Positions 18,466-27,407 of a stretch of DNA of 64,000 nt are shown here, one piece after another (positions within the stretch are counted from its first letter, which is position 1; each line of letters starts with the position of its first letter). The stretch is from Streptomyces zhaozhouensis (GTDB lineage: Bacteria; Actinomycetota; Actinomycetes; Streptomycetales; Streptomycetaceae). The stretch covers positions 245,475-309,474 of the forward strand of contig NZ_OCNE01000005.1 of assembly GCF_900230195.1 (NCBI RefSeq), in the 5' to 3' direction. The translations under genes and the position numbers were made by a program. The notes under the pieces were generated by a model that saw nothing but the letters and a program-made list of their open reading frames with translations, made no database searches and was not told the origin of the DNA.

Positions 18466-19404
18466 ATGCCTCGTACCGGAACGTCCCAGCTGCTCCGCGG
18501 AATGCGGCGGCCCCAGAGACCCGAGCAGAGCCGGCGCCCGCCGCTGGTCCGGGAGCTGCTGCTCGTCGGCGCCCTCTACTTCGCGTACAAGCTGGGCAGA
18601 CGCGTGGCCAACGGGCAGTTCGACGACGCCTACGCGAACGCCGAACGCGTCTGGGACCTGGAGCGCGCGCTCTTCCTGCCCAGCGAGGCATGGGTGCAGG
18701 ACATGGTGCTGCACAGCGAAGCGCTGATCCGCTTCATCAACGTCTACTACGCGACCGTGCACTTTCCGGCGACGGTGGCGTTCCTGATCTGGATGTACTG
18801 GCGGCGTCCCGGCTTCTACGTCTGGATCCGCTGGGTGATCACCTGGCTGACGGCCGGCGGCCTGGTGCTGCACCTGCTGGTGCCGCTCGCCCCGCCCCGG
18901 CTCTTCGACCGGGTGGACATGATAGACACCGGCATCGTCTACGGCCCCGCGGTCTACGACGAACCGGACCCGGACTCGATGGCCAACCAGTTCGCGGCCA
19001 TGCCCTCCCTTCACGTGGGCTGGTCGGTGCTGGTCGCGGTCGGGTTGATCGTCGCCACCCGCAGCCGGTGGCGCTGGCTGTGGCTGGCGCATCCGCTGAT
19101 CACGGTCACCGCCGTGGTGGCCACCGCGCACCACTACTGGATGGACGGCCTGGTGGCCTGCGCCATCCTCGGCGCGGTGGTCTACTTCCTGCGCCCGCCG
19201 CGTCGCACGCCGCTCCCGGTGGAGCCCGAGGCGGCCGGCCGCCGGGGGGTGAGCGCCGACGGCAGCCCGACGGCCACCGTCCCGACCACCGAGGTCACCG
19301 ACGCCCACACGGCACCCGAGGTCGGCGCCGCGCGTCCCGGGCTGGCCAAGGAGAGACAGGAGTTGACCGGTCCGGATACGGAGCTGACCCCCAGGGACGG
19401 CTGA
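18466..19404 (+). CDS. PAP2-family membrane phosphatase / phosphotransferase
   Basis: 312-aa integral membrane protein with about five hydrophobic segments and the PAP2 catalytic elements MPSLHVGWS (histidine near residue 183) and ATAHHYWMDG (near 221). The closest-looking group is the Aur1/inositolphosphotransferase branch, which acts on lipid phosphates at the outer face of the membrane. A polar, probably disordered tail of about 70 residues follows the last membrane segment. The ATG at 18466 has only a weak GGGAA upstream, so the true start could differ. A strong terminator follows. Confidence 0.82.
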   Translation: MPRTGTSQLLRGMRRPQRPEQSRRPPLVRELLLVGALYFAYKLGRRVANGQFDDAYANAERVWDLERALFLPSEAWVQDMVLHSEALIRFINVYYATVHFPATVAFLIWMYWRRPGFYVWIRWVITWLTAGGLVLHLLVPLAPPRLFDRVDMIDTGIVYGPAVYDEPDPDSMANQFAAMPSLHVGWSVLVAVGLIVATRSRWRWLWLAHPLITVTAVVATAHHYWMDGLVACAILGAVVYFLRPPRRTPLPVEPEAAGRRGVSADGSPTATVPTTEVTDAHTAPEVGAARPGLAKERQELTGPDTELTPRDG

Positions 19405-19429
19405 ACGGACCGGGTGGGACCACCAGGTG

Positions 19430-19463
19430 GCGGGCGCCTCGGGGCGCCCGCCCCTTCGTTTTC
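19430..19463 (+). terminator. Rho-independent terminator of the PAP2 gene
   Basis: GCGGGCGCC (19430-19438) pairs with GGCGCCCGC (19443-19451) around a TCGG loop, followed by CCCCTTCGTTTT. It lies 25 bases after the PAP2 stop. Confidence 0.8.
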
Positions 19464-19756
19464 CCCCGGAGGACGCCCGGAGAGCCGGGCCGGAAACGCC
19501 CGCTCGCCCCCACCACTTTGATCATTCCATCGTTGTTTATCGCTCAGAATCCGACGGTCAACGCAACGTTCAACGAGGGTCCCGACAAAACTCGACCAGT
19601 ACCGGACGAGACCGTTCCTCGTACCGGCCCACACGTCACGTTCCGCTTTCACTCCCTTGCCCACGGCATTGTCGCGCCATATCGTGGTGCCCAACTTCCG
19701 TGTCCCAGAGGAGAACTGACGCGGATCACGGGTTTTCTCCGGGGAGGGGACGAGGA
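19464..19756. other. Leader region of the wall hydrolase gene
   Basis: About 290 bases of lower GC than the surroundings, with no gene. It probably holds the promoter and a long 5' untranslated region, because Rpf-type genes in Streptomyces often have a riboswitch here. The conserved blocks of a c-di-AMP riboswitch were not found by eye. Confidence 0.4.
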
Positions 19757-20968
19757 ATGTCCGGACGTGGCCGCCACCGCCGCTATCGGCCGAGCGCGGT
19801 CTCCCGCGCCTCACTGACCGTGACGGCGGGCGGAGCAGGGTTGGCCCTTCCGCTGGTGAGCGCCAGCGGCGCCTCCGCGGCCCCCGTCGAGACCTGGGAG
19901 CTGGTCGCCGAGTGCGAGAGCAGCGGCGACTGGTCCATCGACACGGGCAACGGCTTCTTCGGCGGCCTCCAGTTCCAGCAGAGCACCTGGGAGGCGTACG
20001 GCGGCACGGAGTACGCGCCCCGCGCCGACCAGGCCACCAAGGACCAGCAGATAGCGGTGGCCGAGGCCGTGCTACGCGGGCAGGGCCCGCAGGCGTGGCC
20101 GACCTGCTCCGTCGAGGCCGGGCTGACCAGGGACGGCGCCGCGCCCGAGATCGACCCCGACGCCCGGCCGGCCGCCGAGAGCGAGCCGGCCGCGGAGGCG
20201 GCCGGCGACGTGCGCCCCGCCGCGGCGAGCGTCGAGGCCCCCGAGCGCTACGAGGTGATCAGCGGCGACACCCTCTCCGGCATCGCCGACCAGCACCGGG
20301 TCGCCGGCGGCTGGCGCTCGCTCTACGAGCTGAACCGCTCCACCGTCGGCGGGAACCCGGACCTAATCCTCCCCGGGCAGCGGCTCACCCTCCAGCCGGG
20401 CGAGGCCGCCGAGGACGCGGAGCCCGAGGTCCGGTCCGACGAGGTCCAGGGCGACCGCGCCGAGGAGCCGGCGCCCGAACCGGAACCCGAGCCCGAGCCG
20501 GAGCCAGAGCCCGAACCAGAGCCGGAGCCGGAGCCGGAACCCGAGCCGGAACCCGAACCCGCGGCCACCTTCCACTCCCCCGTCGACGCGGGCACCGGCA
20601 CCGCCTACCGCGCCTCCGGCAGCTCCTGGTCCCAGGGCTACCACACCGGAGTCGACTTCCCCGTCTCCACCGGCACCACGGTGAAGTCCGTGACCGAGGG
20701 CCAGGTCGTCTCCGCCGGCTGGGCCGGGTCCTTCGGGTACGAGGTGATCGTCCGCCACCCCGACGGCAACTACAGCCAGTACGCCCATCTCTCGGCGATC
20801 TCGGTCTCCGACGGCCAGCCGGTCAGCGCCGGGCAGCGGCTGGGCCGCGCCGGCTCGACGGGGAACTCCTCGGGCCCGCACCTGCACTTCGAGATCCGCA
20901 CCGGCGAGTCGTTCGGCACCGACATCGACCCGGTCGCCTATCTCCGGTCGAACGGGGTCAGCCTCTGA
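19757..20968 (+). CDS. Secreted cell-wall hydrolase: Rpf-like transglycosylase, LysM and M23 peptidase
   Basis: 403 aa with three wall-active modules. A Sec signal (alanine/glycine-rich, ending near ASAAPVE) is followed by a resuscitation-factor/transglycosylase-like domain (residues 43-115; catalytic-type glutamate in VAECESSGDW, then NGFFGGLQF). A LysM peptidoglycan-binding domain lies at about 163-215. After a run of 14 Glu-Pro pairs (241-268) comes an M23 LytM domain with zinc motifs HTGVD and HLHFE. It should cut both glycan and peptide bonds outside the cell. ATG 19757 follows GAGGA. Confidence 0.92.
   Translation: MSGRGRHRRYRPSAVSRASLTVTAGGAGLALPLVSASGASAAPVETWELVAECESSGDWSIDTGNGFFGGLQFQQSTWEAYGGTEYAPRADQATKDQQIAVAEAVLRGQGPQAWPTCSVEAGLTRDGAAPEIDPDARPAAESEPAAEAAGDVRPAAASVEAPERYEVISGDTLSGIADQHRVAGGWRSLYELNRSTVGGNPDLILPGQRLTLQPGEAAEDAEPEVRSDEVQGDRAEEPAPEPEPEPEPEPEPEPEPEPEPEPEPEPEPAATFHSPVDAGTGTAYRASGSSWSQGYHTGVDFPVSTGTTVKSVTEGQVVSAGWAGSFGYEVIVRHPDGNYSQYAHLSAISVSDGQPVSAGQRLGRAGSTGNSSGPHLHFEIRTGESFGTDIDPVAYLRSNGVSL
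20477..20560 (+). repeat. Glu-Pro repeat tract in the wall hydrolase
   Basis: Fourteen consecutive GAR-CCN codon pairs encode (EP)14. The third positions vary, so the peptide rather than the DNA repeat seems to be under selection. It is likely a stiff spacer between LysM and the M23 domain. Confidence 0.85.
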
Positions 20969-21292
20969 GGGGCCGGCGCGGCGGCGAGGGGTCGGGAGGG
21001 GTGGCACATCCGTTCCTCCCGGCAGGTTGGCCGAACTCGCCCCCGCGCGACACGAACTGACCGGCCGTGACCTCCCGGCTTTCGGAATCCCCCGGATCAC
21101 GGTCGTCCGGAATGGCCTCGGGATTCACCGGGAAGAGGACCACGGTCGCGCCCGCCAATCGGGACAGATGCTCCACTAACCCCCCAGCAGGGGGAGGTTG
21201 CCCTTCCGTTTCCTTCCCTGAACTGGCACTCGGTCAGTAGTCTCGACCGTCGGGGCCAATGAGCGCGTATGCAGGGGACATTGGAGACGTCG
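20969..21292. other. Intergenic region upstream of the methyltransferase gene
   Basis: 324 bases with no convincing gene. A small hairpin (CCCCC-AGCA-GGGGG at 21181-21194) lies about 100 bases before the methyltransferase start. The lower-GC stretch 21195-21260 probably holds the promoter; no clear sigma consensus was assigned. Confidence 0.4.
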
Positions 21293-22105
21293 ATGGAACG
21301 ACCCACCTGGGCGCCGCAGGGCATTGACCTGTCGGTGCCGAGCGTGTCGCGCGTGTACGACTATTACCTCGGGGGCTCGCACAATTTCGAGGTGGACCGG
21401 ATCACCGCCCGCAGGGCCCTGGAGGCGTTCCCCGGCATCCCCAAGATCGTGCAGGCCAACCGCGCGTTCATGCGCCGTGCGGTGCGCTACGCCGTGGAGT
21501 GCGGTGTCACCCAGTTCCTCGACATCGGCTCCGGCATACCGACCTTCGGCAGCGTGCACGAGGTGGCCCGGCAGGCCGCGCCCGACGCCCGCGTGCTGTA
21601 CGTGGACAACGACCCGGTCGCCGTCGCGCACAGCCGCGCGGTGCTCAGCGGGGTGCCGGGCACCGGCATCCTGACGGGCGACCTCCGCGAGCCGGAGGCC
21701 GTCCTCGCCAGCCGGGAGGCCCGCGAGCTGCTGGACCCGAGCAGGCCCACGGCGCTGCTGCTGGTCGCCGTGCTGCACTTCCTGGAGGACGAGGAGAAGC
21801 CGCACGAGCGGGTGGCGACCCTGCGCGACGCGTTGGCCCCCGGCAGCCTGCTGGTGCTCTCGCACGCCTCGGGCGACAACGGCCCGGTCACCGTGGAGCA
21901 GTGCGGCCGGGTCGCGGAGATCTACCGGGACGGCGGAAGCCGTCTGGTCATGCGGGCGGAGTCCGAGGTCGCGCGCTTCTTCGAGGGTTTCGAGCCGGTC
22001 GACCCGGGGCTCGTGCCGATAGGGCGGTGGCGCCCGGACGGACAGATCGAGGACGAGGATCCGATGGCGTTCAGCGGCATCGTCGGGGTGGGGCGCAAGG
22101 CGTGA
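21293..22105 (+). CDS. SAM-dependent methyltransferase (DUF574 family)
   Basis: 270-aa member of the actinobacterial DUF574/methyltransferase family, recognised by the N-terminal SVSRVYDYYLGGSHNFEVDR and QANRAFMRRAV blocks and the SAM-binding motif FLDIGSGIPT. VLYVDNDPVAVAH follows as the acidic loop. These proteins are numerous in Streptomyces and mostly lack a known substrate. ATG 21293 has GGAGAC upstream; an ATG at 21269 is less well placed. The stop overlaps the GTG start of the PAS-GGDEF-EAL gene, so the two are translationally coupled. Confidence 0.88.
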   Translation: MERPTWAPQGIDLSVPSVSRVYDYYLGGSHNFEVDRITARRALEAFPGIPKIVQANRAFMRRAVRYAVECGVTQFLDIGSGIPTFGSVHEVARQAAPDARVLYVDNDPVAVAHSRAVLSGVPGTGILTGDLREPEAVLASREARELLDPSRPTALLLVAVLHFLEDEEKPHERVATLRDALAPGSLLVLSHASGDNGPVTVEQCGRVAEIYRDGGSRLVMRAESEVARFFEGFEPVDPGLVPIGRWRPDGQIEDEDPMAFSGIVGVGRKA

Positions 22106-24237
22106 CCGAGACCGTTCCGACCCATCACCTTCCGCCGGACGGACTGCGGCGGTTCGCCACCATCTGGTGCCGCGCGCTCTACCCGGCCACCGCCACGTCC
22201 ATGACCAAGCGCGAGTTCGAGGACCTGCTGGTCGCCCTGAGCGAGCGGCTGGCGATCGCGCTGCGCGCCCGGTCCTTCGACCCGAGCCCCGGCGTCTCCG
22301 TCGGCGAGGCGCTGGTCACCGCGCACTGCACCGCGCCCGAGGCGCTGACCCGCGCGCTCGGCGTGATCGACGCCTATCTGCTGCTCTACTGCGCCGACCC
22401 GGCCGTCCTCGGCCCGGACGAGGGCCGCAGCCGCTGCGCCAAGCTCCAGCACGCCATCGCCGCCGGCTTCGCCCGCGCGCTGCAGGAACGCACCCGCAGC
22501 GAGCAGGAGGCGCTGTCGGTCGCGGCACTCACCGCGCAGACGGAGATCGCCAACGCGCTCCACGAGAGCGAGACCCGCTTCCGCGCGGTCTTCCGCGACG
22601 CCGCGCTGGGCATCGCCATCGCCGGCATCGACGGGGAGATCATCGACACCAACGAGTCCTTCGCCCGCATGATGGGCAGCGCCTCGCCGCCGCGCCGGCG
22701 CAACGTCCTGGACTGGACCCACCCCGACGACTCCCCCGAGGTCTGGCGGCTCCAGCGCGAGCTGATGCGGGGCGAGCGCGAGCACTACCAGGTGGAGAAG
22801 CCCTACAGCCGCAGCGACGGCACGGTGCTGTGGACCAACCTCACGGTCTCCCTGCTGCGCGACGCCGAGGGCGAGCCGCGGTACATGCTGGTGATGGTGG
22901 AGGACGTCTCCGAGCGCCGGCTGCTGAACCTGCGGCTGCGTTACCAGGCGACCCACGACGCGCTGACCGACCTGCCCAACCGTTCGATGTTCTTCGAGCG
23001 GCTGGAGCAGGCGCTGGCCGCCGGCTCCTCGCAGAGCAGGGTCGGGCTGTGCTACCTGGACCTCGACGGCTTCAAGGCGGTCAACGACAGCCTCGGGCAC
23101 GCGGTCGGCGACCAGTTGCTGATCGCGGTGGCCGAACGGCTCCAGCCGTGCGCCTCCGGGCCCGGCCAGATGCTGGCCCGGATCGGCGGCGACGAGTTCG
23201 TGGCGCTCTTCGTCGACCCGCCGACGGTGGACTCCGTGGCCGAACTGGCCCGCCGGGCGCTGGACGCGCTCGCCACCCCGGTGACCGTCGGCGACCGGGA
23301 GCTGATGGTGCGGGCGAGCATCGGCGTCGTCGAGGGCCCCACCCGCAACCTCACCTCGGCCGAGGTGCTGCGCAGCGCCGACATCACCATGTACCGGGCC
23401 AAGGCGGAGGGCGGCAACCGCTACGCGCTGGCCGACCCGGACTCCGACGCGCGCGCCATCAGCCGCCACCACCTCACCCACCACCTCCCGGCGGCGTTGA
23501 AGGGCTGCGAGTTCTTCATCGAGTACCAGCCGCTGGTGCGGATGGAGGACGGCAGCCTGGAGGGCGCCGAGGCGCTGGTCCGCTGGAGCCATCCGCGCCA
23601 CGGGGTGCTGGGGCCCGACCGGTTCATCCCGCTGGCCGAACACACCGGCCTGATCGTGCCGTTGGGCCGCTGGGTGCTCCAGGAGGCGGTGCGCCAGGCC
23701 TGCCAGTGGCAGGTCCGCGGCATCGGCGGTCCGCGCCCGCTGCGGGTGAACGTCAACCTCTCCCCGCGCCAACTGCACCACCCCGAGCTGGTCGAGGACA
23801 CCGTCGCGGTGCTGGAGGAGGCCGGGCTGCCGCCCAGCGCGCTGTGCCTGGAGGTGACCGAGACGGCGATGATAAGAGCCGACGAGAACGAGCTGCGGCC
23901 GCTGCGGGAGCTGGCGGAGCTGGGCGTGGGGATCGCGCTGGACGACTTCGGCACCGGCTACTCCAACCTCGCCAACCTGCGGCGGCTGCCGGCCAACACC
24001 CTCAAGCTGGACCGCTCGTTCACCCAGGGCCTCCAGCGCGACCCGGCCGACCCGGTGGACCTGAAGATCGTGGAGGGCATCGTCTCGCTCGCCCACGCGC
24101 TGCGGCTCTCGGTGACGGTGGAGGGCGTGGAGACCTCGACCCAGGCCGAGCAGCTCAGGGAGCTGGGCTGCGACTCGGCGCAGGGCTGGTTCTACGCGCG
24201 GCCCGGTCCCCCGGAGCGGCTGCCAGAGGCCGTCTGA
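22102..24237 (+). CDS. PAS-GGDEF-EAL c-di-GMP signalling protein
   Basis: 711 aa. A conserved N-terminal region (about 1-150) with no recognised fold is followed by a PAS domain (about 155-280), a GGDEF domain with an intact GGDEF at 362-366 and an EAL domain with EAL at 490-492 and DDFGTGYSNL further on. Both catalytic signatures are kept, so it could make and break c-di-GMP, with the PAS domain choosing. The architecture resembles Streptomyces CdgA/RmdA proteins, which control development, but orthology is not proven. No membrane segments. The 3' end overlaps the convergent anmK gene by 46 bases. Confidence 0.9.
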   Translation: MTETVPTHHLPPDGLRRFATIWCRALYPATATSMTKREFEDLLVALSERLAIALRARSFDPSPGVSVGEALVTAHCTAPEALTRALGVIDAYLLLYCADPAVLGPDEGRSRCAKLQHAIAAGFARALQERTRSEQEALSVAALTAQTEIANALHESETRFRAVFRDAALGIAIAGIDGEIIDTNESFARMMGSASPPRRRNVLDWTHPDDSPEVWRLQRELMRGEREHYQVEKPYSRSDGTVLWTNLTVSLLRDAEGEPRYMLVMVEDVSERRLLNLRLRYQATHDALTDLPNRSMFFERLEQALAAGSSQSRVGLCYLDLDGFKAVNDSLGHAVGDQLLIAVAERLQPCASGPGQMLARIGGDEFVALFVDPPTVDSVAELARRALDALATPVTVGDRELMVRASIGVVEGPTRNLTSAEVLRSADITMYRAKAEGGNRYALADPDSDARAISRHHLTHHLPAALKGCEFFIEYQPLVRMEDGSLEGAEALVRWSHPRHGVLGPDRFIPLAEHTGLIVPLGRWVLQEAVRQACQWQVRGIGGPRPLRVNVNLSPRQLHHPELVEDTVAVLEEAGLPPSALCLEVTETAMIRADENELRPLRELAELGVGIALDDFGTGYSNLANLRRLPANTLKLDRSFTQGLQRDPADPVDLKIVEGIVSLAHALRLSVTVEGVETSTQAEQLRELGCDSAQGWFYARPGPPERLPEAV

Positions 24238-25532
24238 GGCGGGGCGAGCACCAGCCGGCGCGGTGCCGCCGCCCTCGGCGGCGGCAGCCGCAGCGGCCCC
24301 GCGCCCGGGGTGAGGGAGCCGAGGACGGCGGCGGAGGCGGCGCCCGTGGCCGCCGGCAGGCTGCCGGGCAGCCCGTGGACGGTGAGGAAGCCCAGCAGCG
24401 CGAAGAGCAGCGCCTCCTTGGCCGAGGACGGCATTCCCTCGGCGTCCGTGGGCCGCACCTCGGTCGGCGCGGCGAGCGCCCGCACGCGGGCCATCAGCGT
24501 CGGGTTGCGCAGCCCGCCGCCCGAGACCAGCAGCTCGGTCAGGCCCAGCGTCCGGCAGGCGGCGGCGACCAGCTCCGCCGTCAACTCGGTGACGGTGGCG
24601 ACCAGATCGTCCCCCGCCACCGCGCCGGGGGGCGTGAGGGAGGCGAGGTAGCCGCCGTGGAAGCGTTCCTTTCCCGTGGACTTGGGCGGCGGGAGCCGGT
24701 AGTAGGGCTCCCGCAGCAGCGCGGCCAGCAGCGGGCGGTCGACGCGGCCCCTGGCGGCCGCCGCGCCGTCCGTGTCCATCCGGCGGGCGCCGCCGCTGGT
24801 CTCGGCGACGGCGGCGTCGATCAGCGCGTTGGCCGGGCCGAGGTCGTAGGCGACGAGCCGGCCGGCGGCGTCCCTGGCGGTGATGTTGGCGATGCCGCCG
24901 AGGTTGAGCACGCCCCGGCCGGCGGCCTGGAGCAGCGTCTCCTCGGCGCCGCCGAGCAGCAGCGACGCGTCCAGCAGCGGCACCAGCGGAGCGCCGTGCC
25001 CGCCCCTGGCGATGTCCCTGGTGCGGAAGTCGGAGACCACGGGCAGCCCGGTGGCCTCGGCGATCCAGGCGGCGGCGCCCAGTTGCAGGGTGCCGCGCGC
25101 CCGGGGGCCCTCGACCCAGTGGAAGACGGTCTGCCCGTGCGAGGCGACCAGATCGGCCCGCCCGCCGGCCACCTCGGCCACCGCGCGGGCGGCCACCCGG
25201 CCGAAGAGGCGGCCCAGTTCGGTGTCCAGCCGGCAGACGTCCGCCAGCGTGGTCCCCGCCGGCGGCAGCGCCGCGACCAGCTCCGCGCGCAGCGGGGCCG
25301 GCAGCGGCTCGCTCACCGCGCCCAGCGGGCGCAGCACCACGCGCTCCCGCGCGCTCCCGGCGCCGGGCTCGGGGGCGGCCTCGGGGTCGCCCTCGAAGGC
25401 GAGTTCGGCGACGGCGGCGTCCACCGCGTCGTGCGAGGTCCCGCTGAGCATCCCCACCACGCGCCAGGGCCCGGTGGGCGGAAACGGCGTACGGTCGGCC
25501 GGTCGCGGCTCGGTAGGATGAACGCTGTCCAT
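24192..25532 (-). CDS. anmK: Anhydro-N-acetylmuramic acid kinase
   Basis: 446-aa kinase that recycles 1,6-anhydro-MurNAc from peptidoglycan turnover to MurNAc-6-phosphate. The N-terminal phosphate loop GMLSGTSHDAVDAA, the SHGQTVFHW block, VLNLGGIANIT and the late LLVSGGGLRNP are all family features. It is longer than the usual ~370-390 residues, partly because of a Pro/Ala-rich tail that reads through the antisense 3' end of the GGDEF-EAL gene. It fits with the wall hydrolase nearby. The start is 70 bases from the divergent metG start. Confidence 0.92.
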   Translation of the reverse strand: MDSVHPTEPRPADRTPFPPTGPWRVVGMLSGTSHDAVDAAVAELAFEGDPEAAPEPGAGSARERVVLRPLGAVSEPLPAPLRAELVAALPPAGTTLADVCRLDTELGRLFGRVAARAVAEVAGGRADLVASHGQTVFHWVEGPRARGTLQLGAAAWIAEATGLPVVSDFRTRDIARGGHGAPLVPLLDASLLLGGAEETLLQAAGRGVLNLGGIANITARDAAGRLVAYDLGPANALIDAAVAETSGGARRMDTDGAAAARGRVDRPLLAALLREPYYRLPPPKSTGKERFHGGYLASLTPPGAVAGDDLVATVTELTAELVAAACRTLGLTELLVSGGGLRNPTLMARVRALAAPTEVRPTDAEGMPSSAKEALLFALLGFLTVHGLPGSLPAATGAASAAVLGSLTPGAGPLRLPPPRAAAPRRLVLAPPQTASGSRSGGPGRA

Positions 25533-25602
25533 GGTGGTGTTTTGTCACCCTCCGTGACTCTTCATCGCCCGCTGATCACTCTCACCATTGGAGCATCCGA
25601 GG

Positions 25603-27342
25603 ATGGCCCGACACCTCATCACCAGTGCGTTGCCCTACATCAACGGGATCAAGCACCTGGGGAACATGGTGGGCTCGATGCTCCCCGCCGACGTCTACTC
25701 CCGCTACCTGCGTCAGCGCGGCCACGAGGTGCTCTACATCTGCGCCACGGACGAGCACGGCACGCCGGCCGAGCTGGCCGCCAAGGCCGCCGGGCTGCCG
25801 GTCGAGGAGTTCTGCGCCCAGCAGCACGCGGTGCAGAAGGGCGTCTACGACGGTTTCGGGCTCGCCTTCGACTACTTCGGGCGCACCTCGTCCCCGCAGA
25901 ACATCGAGATCACCCAGCACTTCGCGCGCCGCCTGGCCGAGCACGGCTTCATCGAGGAGCGCGCCACCCGGCAGGTCTTCTCGGTCGCCGACGACCGTTT
26001 CCTGCCCGACCGCTACATCGTCGGCACCTGTCCCTACTGCGGCTACGAGGCCGCCAGGGGCGACCAGTGCGAGAACTGCACCCGCGTGCTCGACCCGACG
26101 GACCTGCTCGAAGCCCGTTCGGCGGTCAGCGGCAGCACCGACCTGGAGGTGCGGGAGACCACGCACCTCTTCCTGCTCCAGTCCACGCTGGAGCCCGAGG
26201 TCGAGGCGTTCGTCGAGCGGCACGCGACGGAGTGGCCGACGCTGGCCTCCTCCATCGCCCGCAAGTGGCTGACCGAGGGGCTGCACGACCGGGCGATCAC
26301 CAGGGACCTGGAGTGGGGCGTGCCGGTGCCCGCCGACGTGTGGCCCGAGCTGGCCGCCGAGGGCAAGGTGTTCTACGTCTGGTTCGACGCGCCGATCGGC
26401 TATGTCGGCGCCACCAAGGAGTGGGCCGACGCGGCGCCCGAGGGCGAGGAGCGCGACTGGCGCTCCTGGTGGTTCGAGGCCGACGACGTCCGGCACACGG
26501 AGTTCATGGCCAAGGACAACGTCCCCTTCCACACGGTGATGTTCCCCGCCACGCTGCTGGGCACCAGGGAGCCGTGGAAGCAGGTCGACTACGTCAAGGC
26601 GCTCAACTGGCTGACGTACTACGGCGGCAAGTTCTCCACCTCGCAGAACCGCGGCATCTTCACCGACCAGGCGCTGGAGCTGCTGCCGGCCGACTACTGG
26701 CGCTACTTCCTGATGGCGGCGGCGCCCGAGTCCGACGACTCGGCGTTCTCCTGGGAGCTGTTCTCCTCGGTGGTCAACAAGGACCTCGCCGACACCCTGG
26801 GGAACTTCGTCAACCGCGTGCTGTCCTTCTCCCGCAAGCGTTTCGGCGACGCGGTGCCCGCGGGGCACGGGCCGGGTGAGGCGGAGCGCGCGCTGGGCGA
26901 GGAGATCGCGGGGCTGCTGGCCGAGTACGAACGGCAGTTGGAGGCGCTCCAGTTCCGCAAGGCGGCGTTCGCGCTGCGCGCGCTGTGGAGCGCGGGCAAC
27001 GTCTACCTGGAGGCGAAGGCCCCCTGGAAGGAGATCAAGGCGGACCCGGAGGCCGCGGCGCTGACGCTGCGCACCGCGATCAACCTGATCCATCTGTACG
27101 CGGTGGTCTCCGAGCCCTTCGTCCCGTTCACCGCCGCCGCGCTGCGCGAGGTCTTCTCCCCCGAGGACCCGGCGGTGGCGGAGCGCCTGGCCGAGCGCTG
27201 GGTGGACGCCGAGGCCGCCGGCGCGCTGGACGCGGTGCCGGCGGGGACGCCGTTCACCGTGCCGGGCGTGCTCTTCGCCAAGCTGACCGACGAGGACCTG
27301 GAGGGCTTCCGGGAGCGCTTCGGCGGCGCCGAGGAGGAGTGA
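25603..27342 (+). CDS. metG: Methionyl-tRNA synthetase
   Basis: 579-aa class I synthetase that charges tRNA with methionine. The HIGH signature reads HLGN (residues 18-21) after LPYINGIK, the zinc knuckle has CPYCG and CENC near 143-160, and the KMSKS signature reads KFSTS near 343-347, followed by the anticodon-binding helical domain. There is no C-terminal dimerisation (EMAP-like) domain. The deviating KMSKS suggests the variant subtype of some actinobacteria, so a second MetRS may exist elsewhere. ATG 25603 has GGAG 9 bases upstream; a TTG at 25588 is less likely. Confidence 0.93.
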   Translation: MARHLITSALPYINGIKHLGNMVGSMLPADVYSRYLRQRGHEVLYICATDEHGTPAELAAKAAGLPVEEFCAQQHAVQKGVYDGFGLAFDYFGRTSSPQNIEITQHFARRLAEHGFIEERATRQVFSVADDRFLPDRYIVGTCPYCGYEAARGDQCENCTRVLDPTDLLEARSAVSGSTDLEVRETTHLFLLQSTLEPEVEAFVERHATEWPTLASSIARKWLTEGLHDRAITRDLEWGVPVPADVWPELAAEGKVFYVWFDAPIGYVGATKEWADAAPEGEERDWRSWWFEADDVRHTEFMAKDNVPFHTVMFPATLLGTREPWKQVDYVKALNWLTYYGGKFSTSQNRGIFTDQALELLPADYWRYFLMAAAPESDDSAFSWELFSSVVNKDLADTLGNFVNRVLSFSRKRFGDAVPAGHGPGEAERALGEEIAGLLAEYERQLEALQFRKAAFALRALWSAGNVYLEAKAPWKEIKADPEAAALTLRTAINLIHLYAVVSEPFVPFTAAALREVFSPEDPAVAERLAERWVDAEAAGALDAVPAGTPFTVPGVLFAKLTDEDLEGFRERFGGAEEE

Positions 27343-27349
27343 GGCGGCG

Positions 27350-27407
27350 GCCCGCCTCCGCCGGCCGGGGTCAGCCCCGCTCGGCGGAGGCGGGCGGGGC
27401 TGACCCC
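27350..27407. terminator. Interleaved inverted repeats at the metG-cvnD junction
   Basis: Two perfect pairings interlock: 27350-27362 with 27383-27395 (13 bp) and 27367-27380 with 27394-27407 (14 bp). They cover the cvnD stop codon between convergent genes, so a bidirectional terminator is likely. The order A-B-A'-B' means the stems are alternatives or form a pseudoknot. Confidence 0.75.

Noticed and set aside
19464..19756. A c-di-AMP (ydaO) riboswitch in front of the Rpf-like gene
   Set aside because: This riboswitch often precedes such genes in Streptomyces, but its conserved sequence blocks and pairing were not found by eye. A covariance-model search would settle it.
20477..20560. A DNA minisatellite or CRISPR-like array
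   Set aside because: The repeat is a Glu-Pro coding tract with varied third positions, in frame within a clear protein, and there are no spacers.
22167..26879. A 1,570-codon plus-strand frame across the GGDEF-EAL, anmK and metG genes
   Set aside because: It runs out of frame through three recognised genes on both strands and has low-complexity composition.
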